DNA of 64,000 bases from Clavibacter michiganensis subsp. insidiosus (GCF_002240565.1 NZ_MZMO01000001.1:2480001-2544000), one strand, 5' to 3'. Shown: positions 8,223 to 17,448, counted from the first letter of the stretch. The notes: a model not told the origin generated them from the letters alone. Made by a program: numbers and translations.

Positions 8223-9452
8223 TCAGTCCCGCGTGCGCCAGCGGTCGGCGTCGACCTCGAGGTCGATGCGCTCCTCGGCGGGCACCGTGGAGATCGGCCC
8301 GGTGAACAGGCCCGCGCGCGTGTCCGCCTGCGCGGTGCCCGAGAACAGGCCCGTCGGCTCGGTCTCCGGCGCGCCCCGCCGCGTAGCCGGCGCGTCGTCG
8401 AGCTCGCGCGCGTCCACCATCTGCACGCGCGTGCGCGGCAGCGACTGCGGGCTGTGCTCGTGCAGGAAGGCAACGAGCCGCTCGCGCACGAGGCAGCGCA
8501 GGTCGAACAGGGTGGGCGCGTCGACCGCGGAGACGAGCACGCGGATCCGCACGAAGCCGCCGACCGCGTCCGTCACCTGGAGCACGGAGACGCGGCCGTC
8601 CCAGAGGTCGGTCGTCGCGAGCACCCGGTCGAGCTCCTCGCGCATGCTCGCGGGCGTCGCGCGCCAGTCGAGGTCGAGCTCCACCGCGCCGAGGAGCTCC
8701 GACTTGGTGCGGGTCCAGTTCTGGAACGGCGTGGTCGTGAAGTAGGTGGACGGCAGCACCATGCGCCGGTCGTCCCAGATGTGGACGACCACGTAGGTCA
8801 GCGTGATCTCCTCCACGCGCCCCCACTCGGTCTCGACGATGACGACGTCGTCGACCCGGATCGCGTCGCTGAAGGCGAGCTGCATCCCGGCGAACACGTT
8901 GGCGAGCGTGGACTGCGCGGCGAGGCCCGCGACGATGGACACGAGGCCGGCGGAGGCGAGGACGCTCGCGCCCGCGGCCCGGGCGCCCGGGAACGTCAGC
9001 AGGATCGCGCCGATGGCGACCACCACGATCGCCACGACCGTGAGCCGCCGGATGATGAGCACCTGCGTGCGCACCCGCCGGGCGACCCGGTTGTCCGCCA
9101 CGTCCACCCGGTAGCGGCTGAGCCCGAGGTCCTCGAAGAAGATCGCGAGCGCGCACACGAGCCACGCGGCCGCGACGATCGTCAGCACGTGCAGCAGGTG
9201 GTCGAGGCCGTCGCGCACCTCGCCCGGCGCGACCGAGGCGCGGAGGGCGATCCACACCGCCAGCGTGACGAGCAGCACGCGGAACGGCCGTCGGGCCCGG
9301 CGGACGAGGCGGGCCGCCCACTCCCGGCGGCGCGCGATGACGCGGACGACGAGGGCGACGACCGCGGTGACGAGCAGCGCGGCGGCCACGGCCGCGAGCA
9401 GCGTGACGGTCACGGCGACGGCGGGCACGGCGAGCAGGGCGGGCAGGTCCAC
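8223..9452 (-). CDS. MscS-family mechanosensitive channel
   Basis: 409 residues from a GTG start at 9452, chosen because GGAGG sits six bases upstream and the hydrophobic N-terminus begins there. There are about four N-terminal helices, then the pore helix and beta-domain signature of MscS: SIVAGLAAQSTLANVFAGMQ followed by AFSDAIRVDDVVIVE and WGRVEEITLTYVVVHIWDDR. The last ~75 residues are a polar tail. Such channels release solutes on hypo-osmotic shock. The gene is monocistronic, convergent with the small membrane protein gene. Confidence 0.9.
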   Translation of the reverse strand: MDLPALLAVPAVAVTVTLLAAVAAALLVTAVVALVVRVIARRREWAARLVRRARRPFRVLLVTLAVWIALRASVAPGEVRDGLDHLLHVLTIVAAAWLVCALAIFFEDLGLSRYRVDVADNRVARRVRTQVLIIRRLTVVAIVVVAIGAILLTFPGARAAGASVLASAGLVSIVAGLAAQSTLANVFAGMQLAFSDAIRVDDVVIVETEWGRVEEITLTYVVVHIWDDRRMVLPSTYFTTTPFQNWTRTKSELLGAVELDLDWRATPASMREELDRVLATTDLWDGRVSVLQVTDAVGGFVRIRVLVSAVDAPTLFDLRCLVRERLVAFLHEHSPQSLPRTRVQMVDARELDDAPATRRGAPETEPTGLFSGTAQADTRAGLFTGPISTVPAEERIDLEVDADRWRTRD

Positions 9453-9672
9453 GGATCCTCCAGACGGGTCGGGCGGACCGCGCTGTCCCGGGCGTCCAGT
9501 CTCGCAGGCGCTCCGGCGCGCTCGGGCGCGCATCGGGCGCGCATCGGGGGCCGGCGGGGGCGCGGCGCGGCGCCCCCGCCCCGGGATCCCCGGCGTGTCG
9601 CGGGTCGGCCCGGGCGTGTCGCGCACGAGGATGGTCCCGATCGCGGCGGTGCGATCGGGGAGGCCGTGGATC

Positions 9673-10326
9673 ATGTTCCGGTGGCGCAGAGGCAAGTCCG
9701 TCCCGACCGAGGCCGCGCCCGCGGCGTCCGAGCGGAGGCCGGCGGGACGGGGATCCGTCGCCGCGCCGGCCGCTCCCCCGCCGCCCGTCGTCTCGACCGC
9801 CACCGGCGAGCTGGCGGCGATCGCGGCGCGGCTGCACGGCGGCCCCGTGCGGCCCGCGCACGTGCCGGCGCACAAGGCCCTGCCCGAGGATCCCTCCGTC
9901 GACGCGACAGCCGACGGCGGCGACGCGTCCGACGCCGACCGCGAGCAGGACCTCCGCCCGCTGGCCCTCATCGTGCAGGCCGCTCTCGCGCACCACTTCG
10001 GCCCGGACGGCGCGTGGGCGCTCGTCCGCCGCACGCCCGACACCACGGCCGGCTTCTTCGACGAGCTCATGACGGCGCACATCGCCCGCGACGTGGCGCT
10101 CGCGCTCGGTGCCTCGCCCGCCGCGGCCGGCCTCCCGCTCGAGGACGCCCGGGCGACGGGGTCATCGGAGCCCGACGCGTCCGCGCGCGACGCCGCCGCG
10201 CGGCAGGACACGGTCGCGCGCGAGCTCGCGGTGTTCGACGAGGATCCGCTCGACGGCGCGCTCGCCGAGCTGGCCGGCGACCCGCGCCGCGTCCCCGCGA
10301 TGCTCCGCGCCGTGCGCAGCGCCTAG
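9673..10326 (+). CDS. Hypothetical cytoplasmic protein, 217 residues
   Basis: Start ATG at 9673 is supported by GGGGAGG at 9657-9663; an in-frame ATG at 9631 is less well placed. The first 45 residues are basic and proline/alanine rich; the remainder is alpha-helical, acidic and alanine-rich, with a stretch DLRPLALIVQAALAHHFGPD near the middle. There is no signal peptide, membrane helix or recognisable motif. The stop lies 22 bases from the end of the convergent dehydrogenase gene. Function unknown. Confidence 0.6.
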   Translation: MFRWRRGKSVPTEAAPAASERRPAGRGSVAAPAAPPPPVVSTATGELAAIAARLHGGPVRPAHVPAHKALPEDPSVDATADGGDASDADREQDLRPLALIVQAALAHHFGPDGAWALVRRTPDTTAGFFDELMTAHIARDVALALGASPAAAGLPLEDARATGSSEPDASARDAAARQDTVARELAVFDEDPLDGALAELAGDPRRVPAMLRAVRSA

Positions 10327-10348
10327 GCGGGCGTCGCGCGCCGGGCGC

Positions 10349-11740
10349 TCAGCCCTTCGGCGCCATCTGCGGGCCGTCCCACGGCCCCGCGGATCCGGCC
10401 GGGTACTCCTCGAGCGGCACGTCGCCCGCGCGCCACGCGGCGATGACCGGCTCGACGATGCGCCAGCACTCCTCCGCCGTGTCGCCGCGCACCGAGAGGC
10501 CCTCGTCCTCCGAGATGATGCCGTCGATGACCTGGCCGTACGGCGGCAGGTCGCCCGGGTCGAACGCGGTCACGAGCTCGGCGCGGTCGATGACGTCGGG
10601 GTCGGCGGGGCCGTTCACGTTGAGCTCCAGGTGCAGCTCGTCGGGGGCGATGAGGATGCGGATCCGGTCGGGCTCGTCCGCGCCGCGGAGCCCGGTGGGC
10701 ACGTGCGGCGCGGGCTGGAAGGTCACGACGATCTCGCGCCGGTGGTCCTTCATGGCCTTGCCCGAGCGCAGCCGGAACGGCACCCCCGCCCAGCGCCAGT
10801 TCGCGATCTCGACGGTCATCTCGGCGAGCGTCTCGGTGCCGCGGGCAGGATCCACGCCCGCCTCGTCGGCGTAGGCCGGGAGCTCGCGGCCCTCGACGTC
10901 GCCCGCCGAGTAGCGCGCGCGACGGGAGGACGCCACGGGGTCGCCTCCCCAGGGCCGCGTCGCCCGGAGCACGAGCGCCTTCTGGTCGCGCACGTCCCGC
11001 GCGTCGGTGGTGGCGGGCGCCTCCATCGCGAAGACGGCCATCACCTGCAGGAGGTGGCTCTGGATCATGTCGGCCAGGGCGCCCGCGCCGTCGTAGTAGC
11101 GGGCGCGGCCCTCGAGCGCGAGCTGCTCGTCGTAGACGATCTCGACGATCTCGACGCTCGCGACGTGCTGCGCGTTCCACACGGGCTCGAGCAGCCGGTT
11201 GGCGAAGCGGAGCCCGAGGAGGTTCCGCACGGTCGAGCGGCCGAGGAAGTGGTCCACGCGATGGGTGCGCTCCTCGGGCACGAGCGTCGCGAGCAGCCGG
11301 TTGAGGGCCTGCGCGCTCGCGAGGTCGGTGCCGAACGGCTTCTCGAGCGAGAGCGACGTGCCCTCGGGCAGGGTGATCCGGGTCATCGCCTCGCACGCCT
11401 TCTCCGTCACCGCGGGCGGCAGCGCGAAGTACACGGCGGGCGCGGCCTCGCACGCGGCGAGCAGGCGCTCGAGGTCGGCCTCGGCCGTGACGTCGGCCGC
11501 CTGGTAGGTCGTGCCCGCGAGCACGCGGTCGACCGCGGGGCCCTCGGCGCCGAGCGAGGCGAACGACGTGCGGACGACCTCGCGCCAGCGCTCGTCGTCC
11601 CACTCCTCCGTGCCCGCGCCGACCAGCTGCAGGTCGAGGTCGGGGCGGTGGGCGAGGAGGTCGCCGAGGCCGGGGAGGAGCAGGCGCGCGGAGAGGTCGC
11701 CGCTGGCGCCGAGGATGAGGAGCGTGGAGGTCGCGGGCAT
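10349..11740 (-). CDS. Glucose-6-phosphate dehydrogenase-family protein with altered active site
   Basis: 463 residues, shorter than typical Zwf (about 490-510). The NAD(P)-binding loop GASGDLSARL (11-20) and the EKPFG motif (133-137) are present. The family active-site motif DHYLGK appears as DHFLGR (163-168), and the conserved lysines of GDLAKRKL are missing (GDLSARLL). His164 remains. These changes hit residues that hold the phosphorylated sugar, so the substrate may not be glucose 6-phosphate. No opcA lies nearby. It starts with ATG at 11740, six bases after TAGCCT, suggesting a leaderless mRNA, and diverges from the GH15 gene. Confidence 0.82.
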   Translation of the reverse strand: MPATSTLLILGASGDLSARLLLPGLGDLLAHRPDLDLQLVGAGTEEWDDERWREVVRTSFASLGAEGPAVDRVLAGTTYQAADVTAEADLERLLAACEAAPAVYFALPPAVTEKACEAMTRITLPEGTSLSLEKPFGTDLASAQALNRLLATLVPEERTHRVDHFLGRSTVRNLLGLRFANRLLEPVWNAQHVASVEIVEIVYDEQLALEGRARYYDGAGALADMIQSHLLQVMAVFAMEAPATTDARDVRDQKALVLRATRPWGGDPVASSRRARYSAGDVEGRELPAYADEAGVDPARGTETLAEMTVEIANWRWAGVPFRLRSGKAMKDHRREIVVTFQPAPHVPTGLRGADEPDRIRILIAPDELHLELNVNGPADPDVIDRAELVTAFDPGDLPPYGQVIDGIISEDEGLSVRGDTAEECWRIVEPVIAAWRAGDVPLEEYPAGSAGPWDGPQMAPKG

Positions 11741-11746
11741 GCGGTC

Positions 11747-11752
11747 AGGCTA
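11747..11752 (-). promoter_or_regulatory. -10 box TAGCCT, leaderless promoter of the dehydrogenase-like gene
   Basis: TAGCCT-N6-ATG on the minus strand with no ribosome-binding site in between. Confidence 0.55.
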
Positions 11753-11796
11753 CGCGCCGCGGGCGGGAACGCAGGCGGCCCGTGGGACCATGGCGC

Positions 11797-13650
11797 ATGG
11801 CCATGCGCATCGAGGACTACGCACTCATCGGGGACTGCCACACGGGAGCGCTGGTCGGCCGGGACGGCTCCATCGACTGGCTGTGCCTCCCCCGCTTCGA
11901 CTCCGCGTCGATGTTCGGGGCCCTCCTCGGCACGGACGAGCACGGCTCGTGGCGGCTCGCCCCGGCCTCCCCCGACGCCACCGTCTCCCAGCGCACCTAC
12001 CTCGGCAACACCTTCGTCCTCTGGACGAGGTGGGAGACGCCCGAGGGCGCGGTCGAGGTCACCGACTTCATGTCCATGGGCGACCGGCGGGCCGACGTCG
12101 TACGCCGCGTCCGCGGGATCAGCGGCACGGTCCGGATGCAGGGCGACCTGCGCCTGCGCTTCGGCTACGCGACCGCGCTGCCGTGGATCCGCAAGCTCGA
12201 CGACGGCGACCCGCGCCTCGTCGCCGTCGCGGGCCCCGACGCCGTCGTCGTCCGCGGCCCCGAGCTCACGGCGACGAATCACCACCACGGCGTCGCGTTC
12301 GAGGTGGCGGCCGGCGAGACCGTCGACCTCGCCCTCACCTGGTACCCCTCGCACCGCAGCGAGCCGCCTGCCTTCGACGTGGACGCCGCCCTCGAGCACA
12401 CGACCGAGTGGTGGGAGTCGTGGGCCAGCTCCATCGAGCACTCCGGCCCGCACCAGGCCGCGGTCCGCCGGTCGCTGCTCGTGCTCCGCGCGCTCACGCA
12501 CGAGGACACCGGCGGCATCGTCGCGGCGGCCACCACGAGCCTCCCCGAGCAGTTCGGCGGATCCCGCAACTGGGACTACCGCTACGTGTGGCTCCGCGAC
12601 GCGTCGCTCACCCTCGAGGTGCTCCTCGCGCACGGCTTCGAGCACGAGGCCGACGAGTGGCGCACCTGGCTCCTGCGCGCCATCGCAGGCGATCCGGGCG
12701 ACGTGCAGATCATGTACGGCCTCAGCGGCGAGCGGTACCTCCCCGAGCGCGACCTCGACAGCCTGCCCGGCTACCAGGGCTCGGGCCCGGTGCGCGTCGG
12801 CAACGGCGCGTTCGAGCAGTACCAGGCCGACGTCATCGGCGAGGTGATGCTCGCGCTCCAGGCCGCGCGCGACGCCGGCGTCGGCGAGACCGAGTTCTCC
12901 TGGCCGCTGCAGCGCGCCCTCATCGGCTTCGTGGAGGAGAACTGGGAGCGGCAGGACAGCGGCATCTGGGAGATCCGCGGCGCCGAGCAGCACTTCACCC
13001 ACTCGCGGGCGATGATCTGGGCGGCCCTCGACTGCGCCGTGCAGGGCGTCGAGCGGCACGGGCTCGACGGGCCGGTGGAGCAGTGGAAGGCGCTGCGCGA
13101 CCGGGTCCGCGACGAGATCCTGGACAGGGGCGTGGACCCGGCGACGGGCGCCTTCCGCCAGCACTACGGCACGACCGAGGTGGACGCCTCGCTCCTGATC
13201 CTCGCCCAGGCCGGGTTCTGCGCGTACGACGACCCGCACATGCTCGCGACGGTCGCGGCGATGGAGCGGACGCTCATGCACGAGGGCTTCCTCCTGCGCT
13301 ACGACACGAGCGCGGGGGTCGACGGCCTGCCCGCGGGCGAGTACCCGTTCCTGGCCTGCTCGTTCTGGCTCGTCGAGCAGTACGCCCGGTCGGGCCGCGA
13401 GGCCGACGGCCGCGCGCTGATGGAGCGGCTCGTCGCCCTCGGCAACGACGTCGGGCTCCTCTCGGAGGAGTACGACCCGGTCGGGAAGCGCCAGGCGGGC
13501 AACGTCCCGCAGGCCCTGTCGCACCTCGCGCTCGTGCGGGCGGCGGACGCCCTGGAGGCCGCCGCGGCCACGCATCCGGACGACCTCGACCGCGTGCACC
13601 GGGACGGCAACGCCGCGCTGGCGCACGCCGAGGCGGCGCGCAGGGAGTAG
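11797..13650 (+). CDS. Glycoside hydrolase family 15 protein (trehalase/glucoamylase type)
   Basis: 617 residues. The N-terminal beta domain starts with IEDYALIGDCHTGALVGRDG, typical of actinobacterial GH15 proteins. The (alpha/alpha)6 barrel follows, with GGSRNWDYRYVWLRD (254-268) and GEYPFLACSFWLVEQYA near residue 535, which hold the catalytic region. Relatives hydrolyse trehalose or alpha-glucans in the cytoplasm; no signal peptide is present here. ATG at 11797 is preferred, since the upstream GTG only adds five residues. It is divergent from the dehydrogenase-like gene with a 56-base gap, so the two may be co-regulated. Confidence 0.88.
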   Translation: MAMRIEDYALIGDCHTGALVGRDGSIDWLCLPRFDSASMFGALLGTDEHGSWRLAPASPDATVSQRTYLGNTFVLWTRWETPEGAVEVTDFMSMGDRRADVVRRVRGISGTVRMQGDLRLRFGYATALPWIRKLDDGDPRLVAVAGPDAVVVRGPELTATNHHHGVAFEVAAGETVDLALTWYPSHRSEPPAFDVDAALEHTTEWWESWASSIEHSGPHQAAVRRSLLVLRALTHEDTGGIVAAATTSLPEQFGGSRNWDYRYVWLRDASLTLEVLLAHGFEHEADEWRTWLLRAIAGDPGDVQIMYGLSGERYLPERDLDSLPGYQGSGPVRVGNGAFEQYQADVIGEVMLALQAARDAGVGETEFSWPLQRALIGFVEENWERQDSGIWEIRGAEQHFTHSRAMIWAALDCAVQGVERHGLDGPVEQWKALRDRVRDEILDRGVDPATGAFRQHYGTTEVDASLLILAQAGFCAYDDPHMLATVAAMERTLMHEGFLLRYDTSAGVDGLPAGEYPFLACSFWLVEQYARSGREADGRALMERLVALGNDVGLLSEEYDPVGKRQAGNVPQALSHLALVRAADALEAAAATHPDDLDRVHRDGNAALAHAEAARRE

Positions 13651-13685
13651 GCGACGGCGCCCGGGTCCGGGCGAGCGGCTCCCCG

Positions 13686-13705
13686 CGCGCGGGCCGGCCC
13701 GCGCG
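13686..13705. terminator. Perfect GC palindrome between convergent genes
   Basis: A 20-base perfect palindrome centred at 13695/13696 between the convergent GH15 and hydrolase genes. It has no T-tract, so its role as terminator is inferred from position. Confidence 0.4.
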
Positions 13706-13726
13706 ACCGGCCCCGCGACCGGCGCG

Positions 13727-14545
13727 TCAGAGCGCGTCGAGGAAGCGCGCGACGGCCGGCAGCGCCTCCGGGTGCCGCGGGGTGTCGGCGTGCGTGGCGC
13801 CCGCGAGCTCCACGAGCGGCGCGTCCGGTCGCAGCGCCTTCACGTGGTGCGCCGCGCGGAGCCGCTCGGGATCCCGCGTGCCCGCGACGAGCAGCAGAGG
13901 CACCGCGGATCCGGCGACGACCTGGTCGGGCACGCCCGCGTCCCGCTCCGACTCCCGCATGTAGGCGGCGAGCGCCCGCGCGTCGTCCGCGAGGAAGGCC
14001 CCGCGCGTCGCGGCGGCCACCGGGTGCCCGCTGTGCCGCTCCCACGCCTCGAGGAACCCGGGCATGCCGCCGGTCTCCAGCGCGTCGATGCAGCCGGGGA
14101 AGAACACGCGGTCGAAGACGCCGACGCCGCTGCGCGGGGATCCGCCGAGGCTCGACGTGGAGAGGAGGCGGTCGGGGTGGGCGGCGGCCAGCGAGAAGCC
14201 GACCCGCGCGCCGAGGCTGTAGCCCACGTGGTGCACGGCGGACGCGCCGACCGCGTCGAGCACCGCCACGACGTCGGCGACCATGAGGTCCATCGCGTAG
14301 GCCGCGGGCTCGTGCGGGGTTCCGCTGCGCCCGTGGCCGCGGAGGTCCAGCGTGATCACCTGGCGCGTCGGCGACAGCGCGCGCACCCAGCCGAAGCCGC
14401 GCCAGATCGCCTGCGACAGGGCCGTGCCGTGCACGAGGACGACCGGCGCGTGGGCCGGGTCACGGGGGTCCCCGTGGGCCGGTAGGGCGCCGAAGGAGCG
14501 GTAGGCGATGCGCGTGCCGTCGAGGGGGTTGGTCGCGGTGTCCAC
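13727..14545 (-). CDS. Alpha/beta hydrolase
   Basis: 272 residues with a full alpha/beta-hydrolase set: oxyanion HG in VVLVHGTALSQ, nucleophile elbow GYSLGA, Asp in LLLVAGTRDPE and His in GATHADTPRH near the C-terminus. The cap region is mid-sized. The substrate cannot be predicted; relatives include esterases, lactonases and dehalogenases. The start is GTG at 14545, eight bases after TAGCCT, so the leader is one or two bases at most. Confidence 0.85.
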   Translation of the reverse strand: MDTATNPLDGTRIAYRSFGALPAHGDPRDPAHAPVVLVHGTALSQAIWRGFGWVRALSPTRQVITLDLRGHGRSGTPHEPAAYAMDLMVADVVAVLDAVGASAVHHVGYSLGARVGFSLAAAHPDRLLSTSSLGGSPRSGVGVFDRVFFPGCIDALETGGMPGFLEAWERHSGHPVAAATRGAFLADDARALAAYMRESERDAGVPDQVVAGSAVPLLLVAGTRDPERLRAAHHVKALRPDAPLVELAGATHADTPRHPEALPAVARFLDAL

Positions 14546-14651
14546 GGGGATCCAGGCTACGCGGATCCCCGGGCGCAGCCGCGCGGGCGGAGCCGTCGCA
14601 CCGGGAGCGACGGCCCGGCCCCGCGCGGGCCGCGGGTGCCGGTGACGCGGG

Positions 14652-14828
14652 CTAGGCGCCGGCGCCGTCCTGGTCGTCGGGATGCGGCGTGTCCTCCTCG
14701 GGCTCGAAGTGGTCGTTCCCGCCGTCGTGGCCGGCCGCGACGCCCGTGGATCCCGCGGGGATCGTGCCGTCGCCGCCGAGCTTCGCGTCGTCGTCGTGCG
14801 CGTCGGCCGTGCCGTCGTGGTGGGTCAT
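14652..14828 (-). CDS. Small acidic His/Asp-rich protein, 58 residues
   Basis: ATG at 14828 has GGAGG nine bases upstream. The protein starts MTHHDGTADAHDDD and ends with an acidic, glycine-rich tail; it contains several His and many Asp/Glu residues and no hydrophobic core, so it is probably disordered. It could bind metal or be a stress-related small protein, but no family is recognised. Confidence 0.55.
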   Translation of the reverse strand: MTHHDGTADAHDDDAKLGGDGTIPAGSTGVAAGHDGGNDHFEPEEDTPHPDDQDGAGA

Positions 14829-14980
14829 GTCCGTGCCTCCTCTGGTCGCGCGGCCCGTGCCCGCGTCGTCGCGGGTGCATCGCGGCCGGCGGTGTCCTCC
14901 CATCCTGCCCGGGCGGCCGGCGCCCCGGTGCATGTCCGGCCGAATCGCTCGCAGGATCCCGTCACGCCCCGGCACGATCG

Positions 14981-15009
14981 TTAGCACAACTAATGAGCTA
15001 GCCTAATGA
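14981..15009. promoter_or_regulatory. MarR-type operator and leaderless promoter
   Basis: TTAG-N5-CTAA (14981-14993) is an inverted repeat of the type MarR proteins bind. CTAATGA repeats at 14990-14996 and 15003-15009. TAGCCT at 14999-15004 lies six bases before the MarR ATG, so the operator overlaps the promoter and would allow autorepression. Confidence 0.6.
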
Positions 15010-15010
15010 C

Positions 15011-15433
15011 ATGCCCGACTCCCCCGACCTCAGCCAGAGCCTGCGCGCCGGCGTCATGCGCCTCGCGCGCCGCCTGCGGGCCGAGAAGGCCGACCACGAG
15101 CTGAGCGACAGCCAGTTCGTCGTGCTCGCCCTGCTCCTGCGGGACGGGCCGACGAGCCCCGGCCGCCTCGCCGAGATCGAGCGCGTCACCGCCCCGAGCA
15201 TGAACCGCACGGTCAACTGCCTCGTCGAGGCGGGCTACGCCGAGCGCTCCCCCGCCCCCGACGACGGCCGCCGCGTCACCGTCTCCATCACGGACGCCGG
15301 CCGGACGGTCGTGCAGGAGACCCGCCGGCAGCGGAACGCCTGGCTCTCCCTCCGCCTCGGCGAGCTCACCGCCGCCGAGCGCGCCACCCTCGGCGAGGCC
15401 GCGGCCCTCCTCGGCCGCATGGCCGCGTCGTGA
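15011..15433 (+). CDS. MarR-family transcriptional regulator
   Basis: 140 residues with the winged helix-turn-helix of MarR (SPGRLAEIERVTAPSMNRTV, wing PAPDDGRRVTVSITDAGRTV). The stop overlaps the GTG start of the MFS transporter gene (GTGA), forming a coupled two-gene operon. It most likely represses the operon until an inhibitor or substrate of the pump binds. No ribosome-binding site precedes the ATG; a -10 box six bases upstream suggests a leaderless mRNA. Confidence 0.92.
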   Translation: MPDSPDLSQSLRAGVMRLARRLRAEKADHELSDSQFVVLALLLRDGPTSPGRLAEIERVTAPSMNRTVNCLVEAGYAERSPAPDDGRRVTVSITDAGRTVVQETRRQRNAWLSLRLGELTAAERATLGEAAALLGRMAAS

Positions 15434-16758
15434 GCGCCGTATTCCGGAGCCTCCGCGCCCCGAACTACCGCATCTGGTTCGCCGGCGCCCTCGTCTCCAA
15501 CGTCGGCACGTGGATGCAGCGCACCGCCCAGGACTGGATCGTCCTCACCGAGCTCACCCGCTACGACGCGACCGCGGTCGGCATCGTCATGGCGCTGCAG
15601 TTCGGCCCCATGCTCCTGCTCTCCCCCTACGCCGGCCTCATCGCCGACCGCTACGACAAGCGCCGCGTGCTGATGATCACTCAGGGCACCATGGCGGTGC
15701 TCGGCCTCGGGCTCGGCCTCGTGGTGCTCTCGGGACGCGCCGAGCTCTGGCACGTCTACCTCTTCGCGCTCCTGCTGGGCATCGCCTCCGCGCTCGACGC
15801 CCCCGCCCGCCAGTCCTTCGTCTCCGAGCTCGTCTCCGACGACGACCTCTCCAACGCCGTCGCGCTCAACTCGGCGTCCTTCAGCGCCGCGCGCATGATC
15901 GGGCCGGCCGTCGCCGGCGTGCTCATCGCGGGCGTCGGCACGGGCTGGGTCTTCCTCATCAACGCCGTGAGCTTCATCGCCGTGCTCATCGCCCTCACGC
16001 GCCTCCGCGTCGGCGAGCTCCGCCGCCCGGAGCGCGTCGCCCGGTCGCGCGGCCAGCTGCGCGAGGGCTTCCGCTACATCGGCGGGCGGCCGGACATCAT
16101 GGTGATCCTCGTGATCGTCTTCCTCGTCGGCGCGTTCGGCTACAACTTCCCGATCTTCACCTCCACCATGGCGAGCGTCGAGTTCGGCAAGGGCGCGACC
16201 GAGTTCGGCCTGCTCTCCTCGAGCCTCGCCGTCGGATCCGTCGCCGGCGCCCTGCTGTCCGCCCGCCGCGAGCGGCCCCGCATCCGCCTCGTGTTCGTGG
16301 GCGCCGCGCTCTTCGGCATCGCGACCGGCCTAGCCGCCATCGCGCCCACGTACCTGCTCTTCGCCGGGGCGCTCGTGATCGTGGGCGTCGTCTCGCAGAC
16401 CCTCATGACGAGCGCCAACAGCACCGTCCAGCTCACCGTCGAGCCGCGCATGCGCGGCCGCGTGATGGCCGTCTACATGGCGATCTTCGTGGGCGGCACG
16501 CCCCTCGGCGCGCCGATCGTCGGCTGGGTGGCGAACACGTGGGGCCCGCGCGCCGCCGTCATGGTGGGCGTGGCCAGCGGCATCGTCGCCGCCCTCATCG
16601 CCATCGCATGGCTCGTGCTGCACCGGCACCTGCGCGTCTCGTACCGGATCCACCGCACGCCGCACCTGCTCGTCACGCACGACGGCGACGGCCGCGACCG
16701 CCGCGAGGACGCGCGCGAGGACATCGAGGCCGACGAAGCGGTCGCCCGCCGCACCTGA
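15430..16758 (+). CDS. MFS transporter (EntS/MFS_3 type), MarR-linked exporter
   Basis: 442 residues, about 12 membrane helices. The start SLRAPNYRIWFAGALVSNVG and TWMQRTAQDWIVL are typical of MFS_3 exporters, and motif A appears as GLIADRYDKRRVLM. The C-terminal 45 residues are charged and cytoplasmic. The GTG start overlaps the MarR stop by four bases. The likely role is drug or siderophore-type efflux; the substrate is unknown. Confidence 0.88.
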   Translation: MSAVFRSLRAPNYRIWFAGALVSNVGTWMQRTAQDWIVLTELTRYDATAVGIVMALQFGPMLLLSPYAGLIADRYDKRRVLMITQGTMAVLGLGLGLVVLSGRAELWHVYLFALLLGIASALDAPARQSFVSELVSDDDLSNAVALNSASFSAARMIGPAVAGVLIAGVGTGWVFLINAVSFIAVLIALTRLRVGELRRPERVARSRGQLREGFRYIGGRPDIMVILVIVFLVGAFGYNFPIFTSTMASVEFGKGATEFGLLSSSLAVGSVAGALLSARRERPRIRLVFVGAALFGIATGLAAIAPTYLLFAGALVIVGVVSQTLMTSANSTVQLTVEPRMRGRVMAVYMAIFVGGTPLGAPIVGWVANTWGPRAAVMVGVASGIVAALIAIAWLVLHRHLRVSYRIHRTPHLLVTHDGDGRDRREDAREDIEADEAVARRT

Positions 16759-16785
16759 CGCGGCGCGCGTCCGCCGGGCCCGGTC

Positions 16786-17352
16786 TCAGGGCGCGGGCGT
16801 CGGCGTCGCGCTCGGCGGCACGTAGCCGACGTCGTCGAGGCAGTAGTCGAGGAACGCGTTCGTCGCGCGCAGGTACTGCCCGGTGTCGAGCGAGGCGCCG
16901 TCCGTGTCCGCACCCGAGCGCAGCGCGTCCAGCTCGTCGACGATCGTCGAGAAGGACGCCACGAGCGGCTTCATGTTCTCGGGGGCCATGCCGGCGAGGG
17001 CGGCGTCGCCCTGCTTCACGCGGTCGAGGAGGGTCGGATCCACCTGCTTCCCGTCGCCGAGCGCCTGCACGAGCTTGGTGGAGTCGGGCAGCACCTGCGC
17101 GAGCGTCGAGCAGGTGGCGAGCTCGTCCTCGGTCGGCGGGCCCGGCGCGCGCGTCGCGGTCGGCTCGGGGCTCGTGGTGCCGTCGGGAGCCGCTCCCACG
17201 TCCGGGGTCGCGCCGGCGGCGGGCGTCGTCGCCGACGGGGCGGGGGCCTCCGTCCCGGTCGTGCACCCGGCGAGCACGAGCGCTCCCGCCGCGGCGGCGA
17301 TCACCGGCGCCCACGATCGGATCCGGCGTGCGGGTCTGGGCGTACGGGCCAT
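16786..17352 (-). CDS. Lipoprotein of unknown function
   Basis: 188 residues. The signal sequence ends in a lipobox (ALVLAGC, Cys about residue 30), followed by a Pro/Ala/Thr-rich linker to about residue 75 and a small alpha-helical domain with two cysteines (CSTLAQVLPDS and FLDYCLDD) that may form a disulphide. ATG at 17352 is chosen for GGAGG seven bases upstream. Anchored on the outer face of the membrane. It is convergent with the MFS gene. Confidence 0.75.
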   Translation of the reverse strand: MARTPRPARRIRSWAPVIAAAAGALVLAGCTTGTEAPAPSATTPAAGATPDVGAAPDGTTSPEPTATRAPGPPTEDELATCSTLAQVLPDSTKLVQALGDGKQVDPTLLDRVKQGDAALAGMAPENMKPLVASFSTIVDELDALRSGADTDGASLDTGQYLRATNAFLDYCLDDVGYVPPSATPTPAP

Positions 17353-17436
17353 GCGGGCCTCCTCGGCGCCTATCACAGGTGATCTGCCCCACGGAAGTCG
17401 ATCGACGCGGGTGTCAGGGCGAATGCCCCGGAGCAC

Positions 17437-17442
17437 TACCGT
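17437..17442 (+). promoter_or_regulatory. -10 box TACCGT, leaderless promoter of the amino acid permease
   Basis: TACCGT-N6-ATG with no ribosome-binding site between box and start codon. Confidence 0.55.
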
Positions 17443-17448
17443 ATTCGG

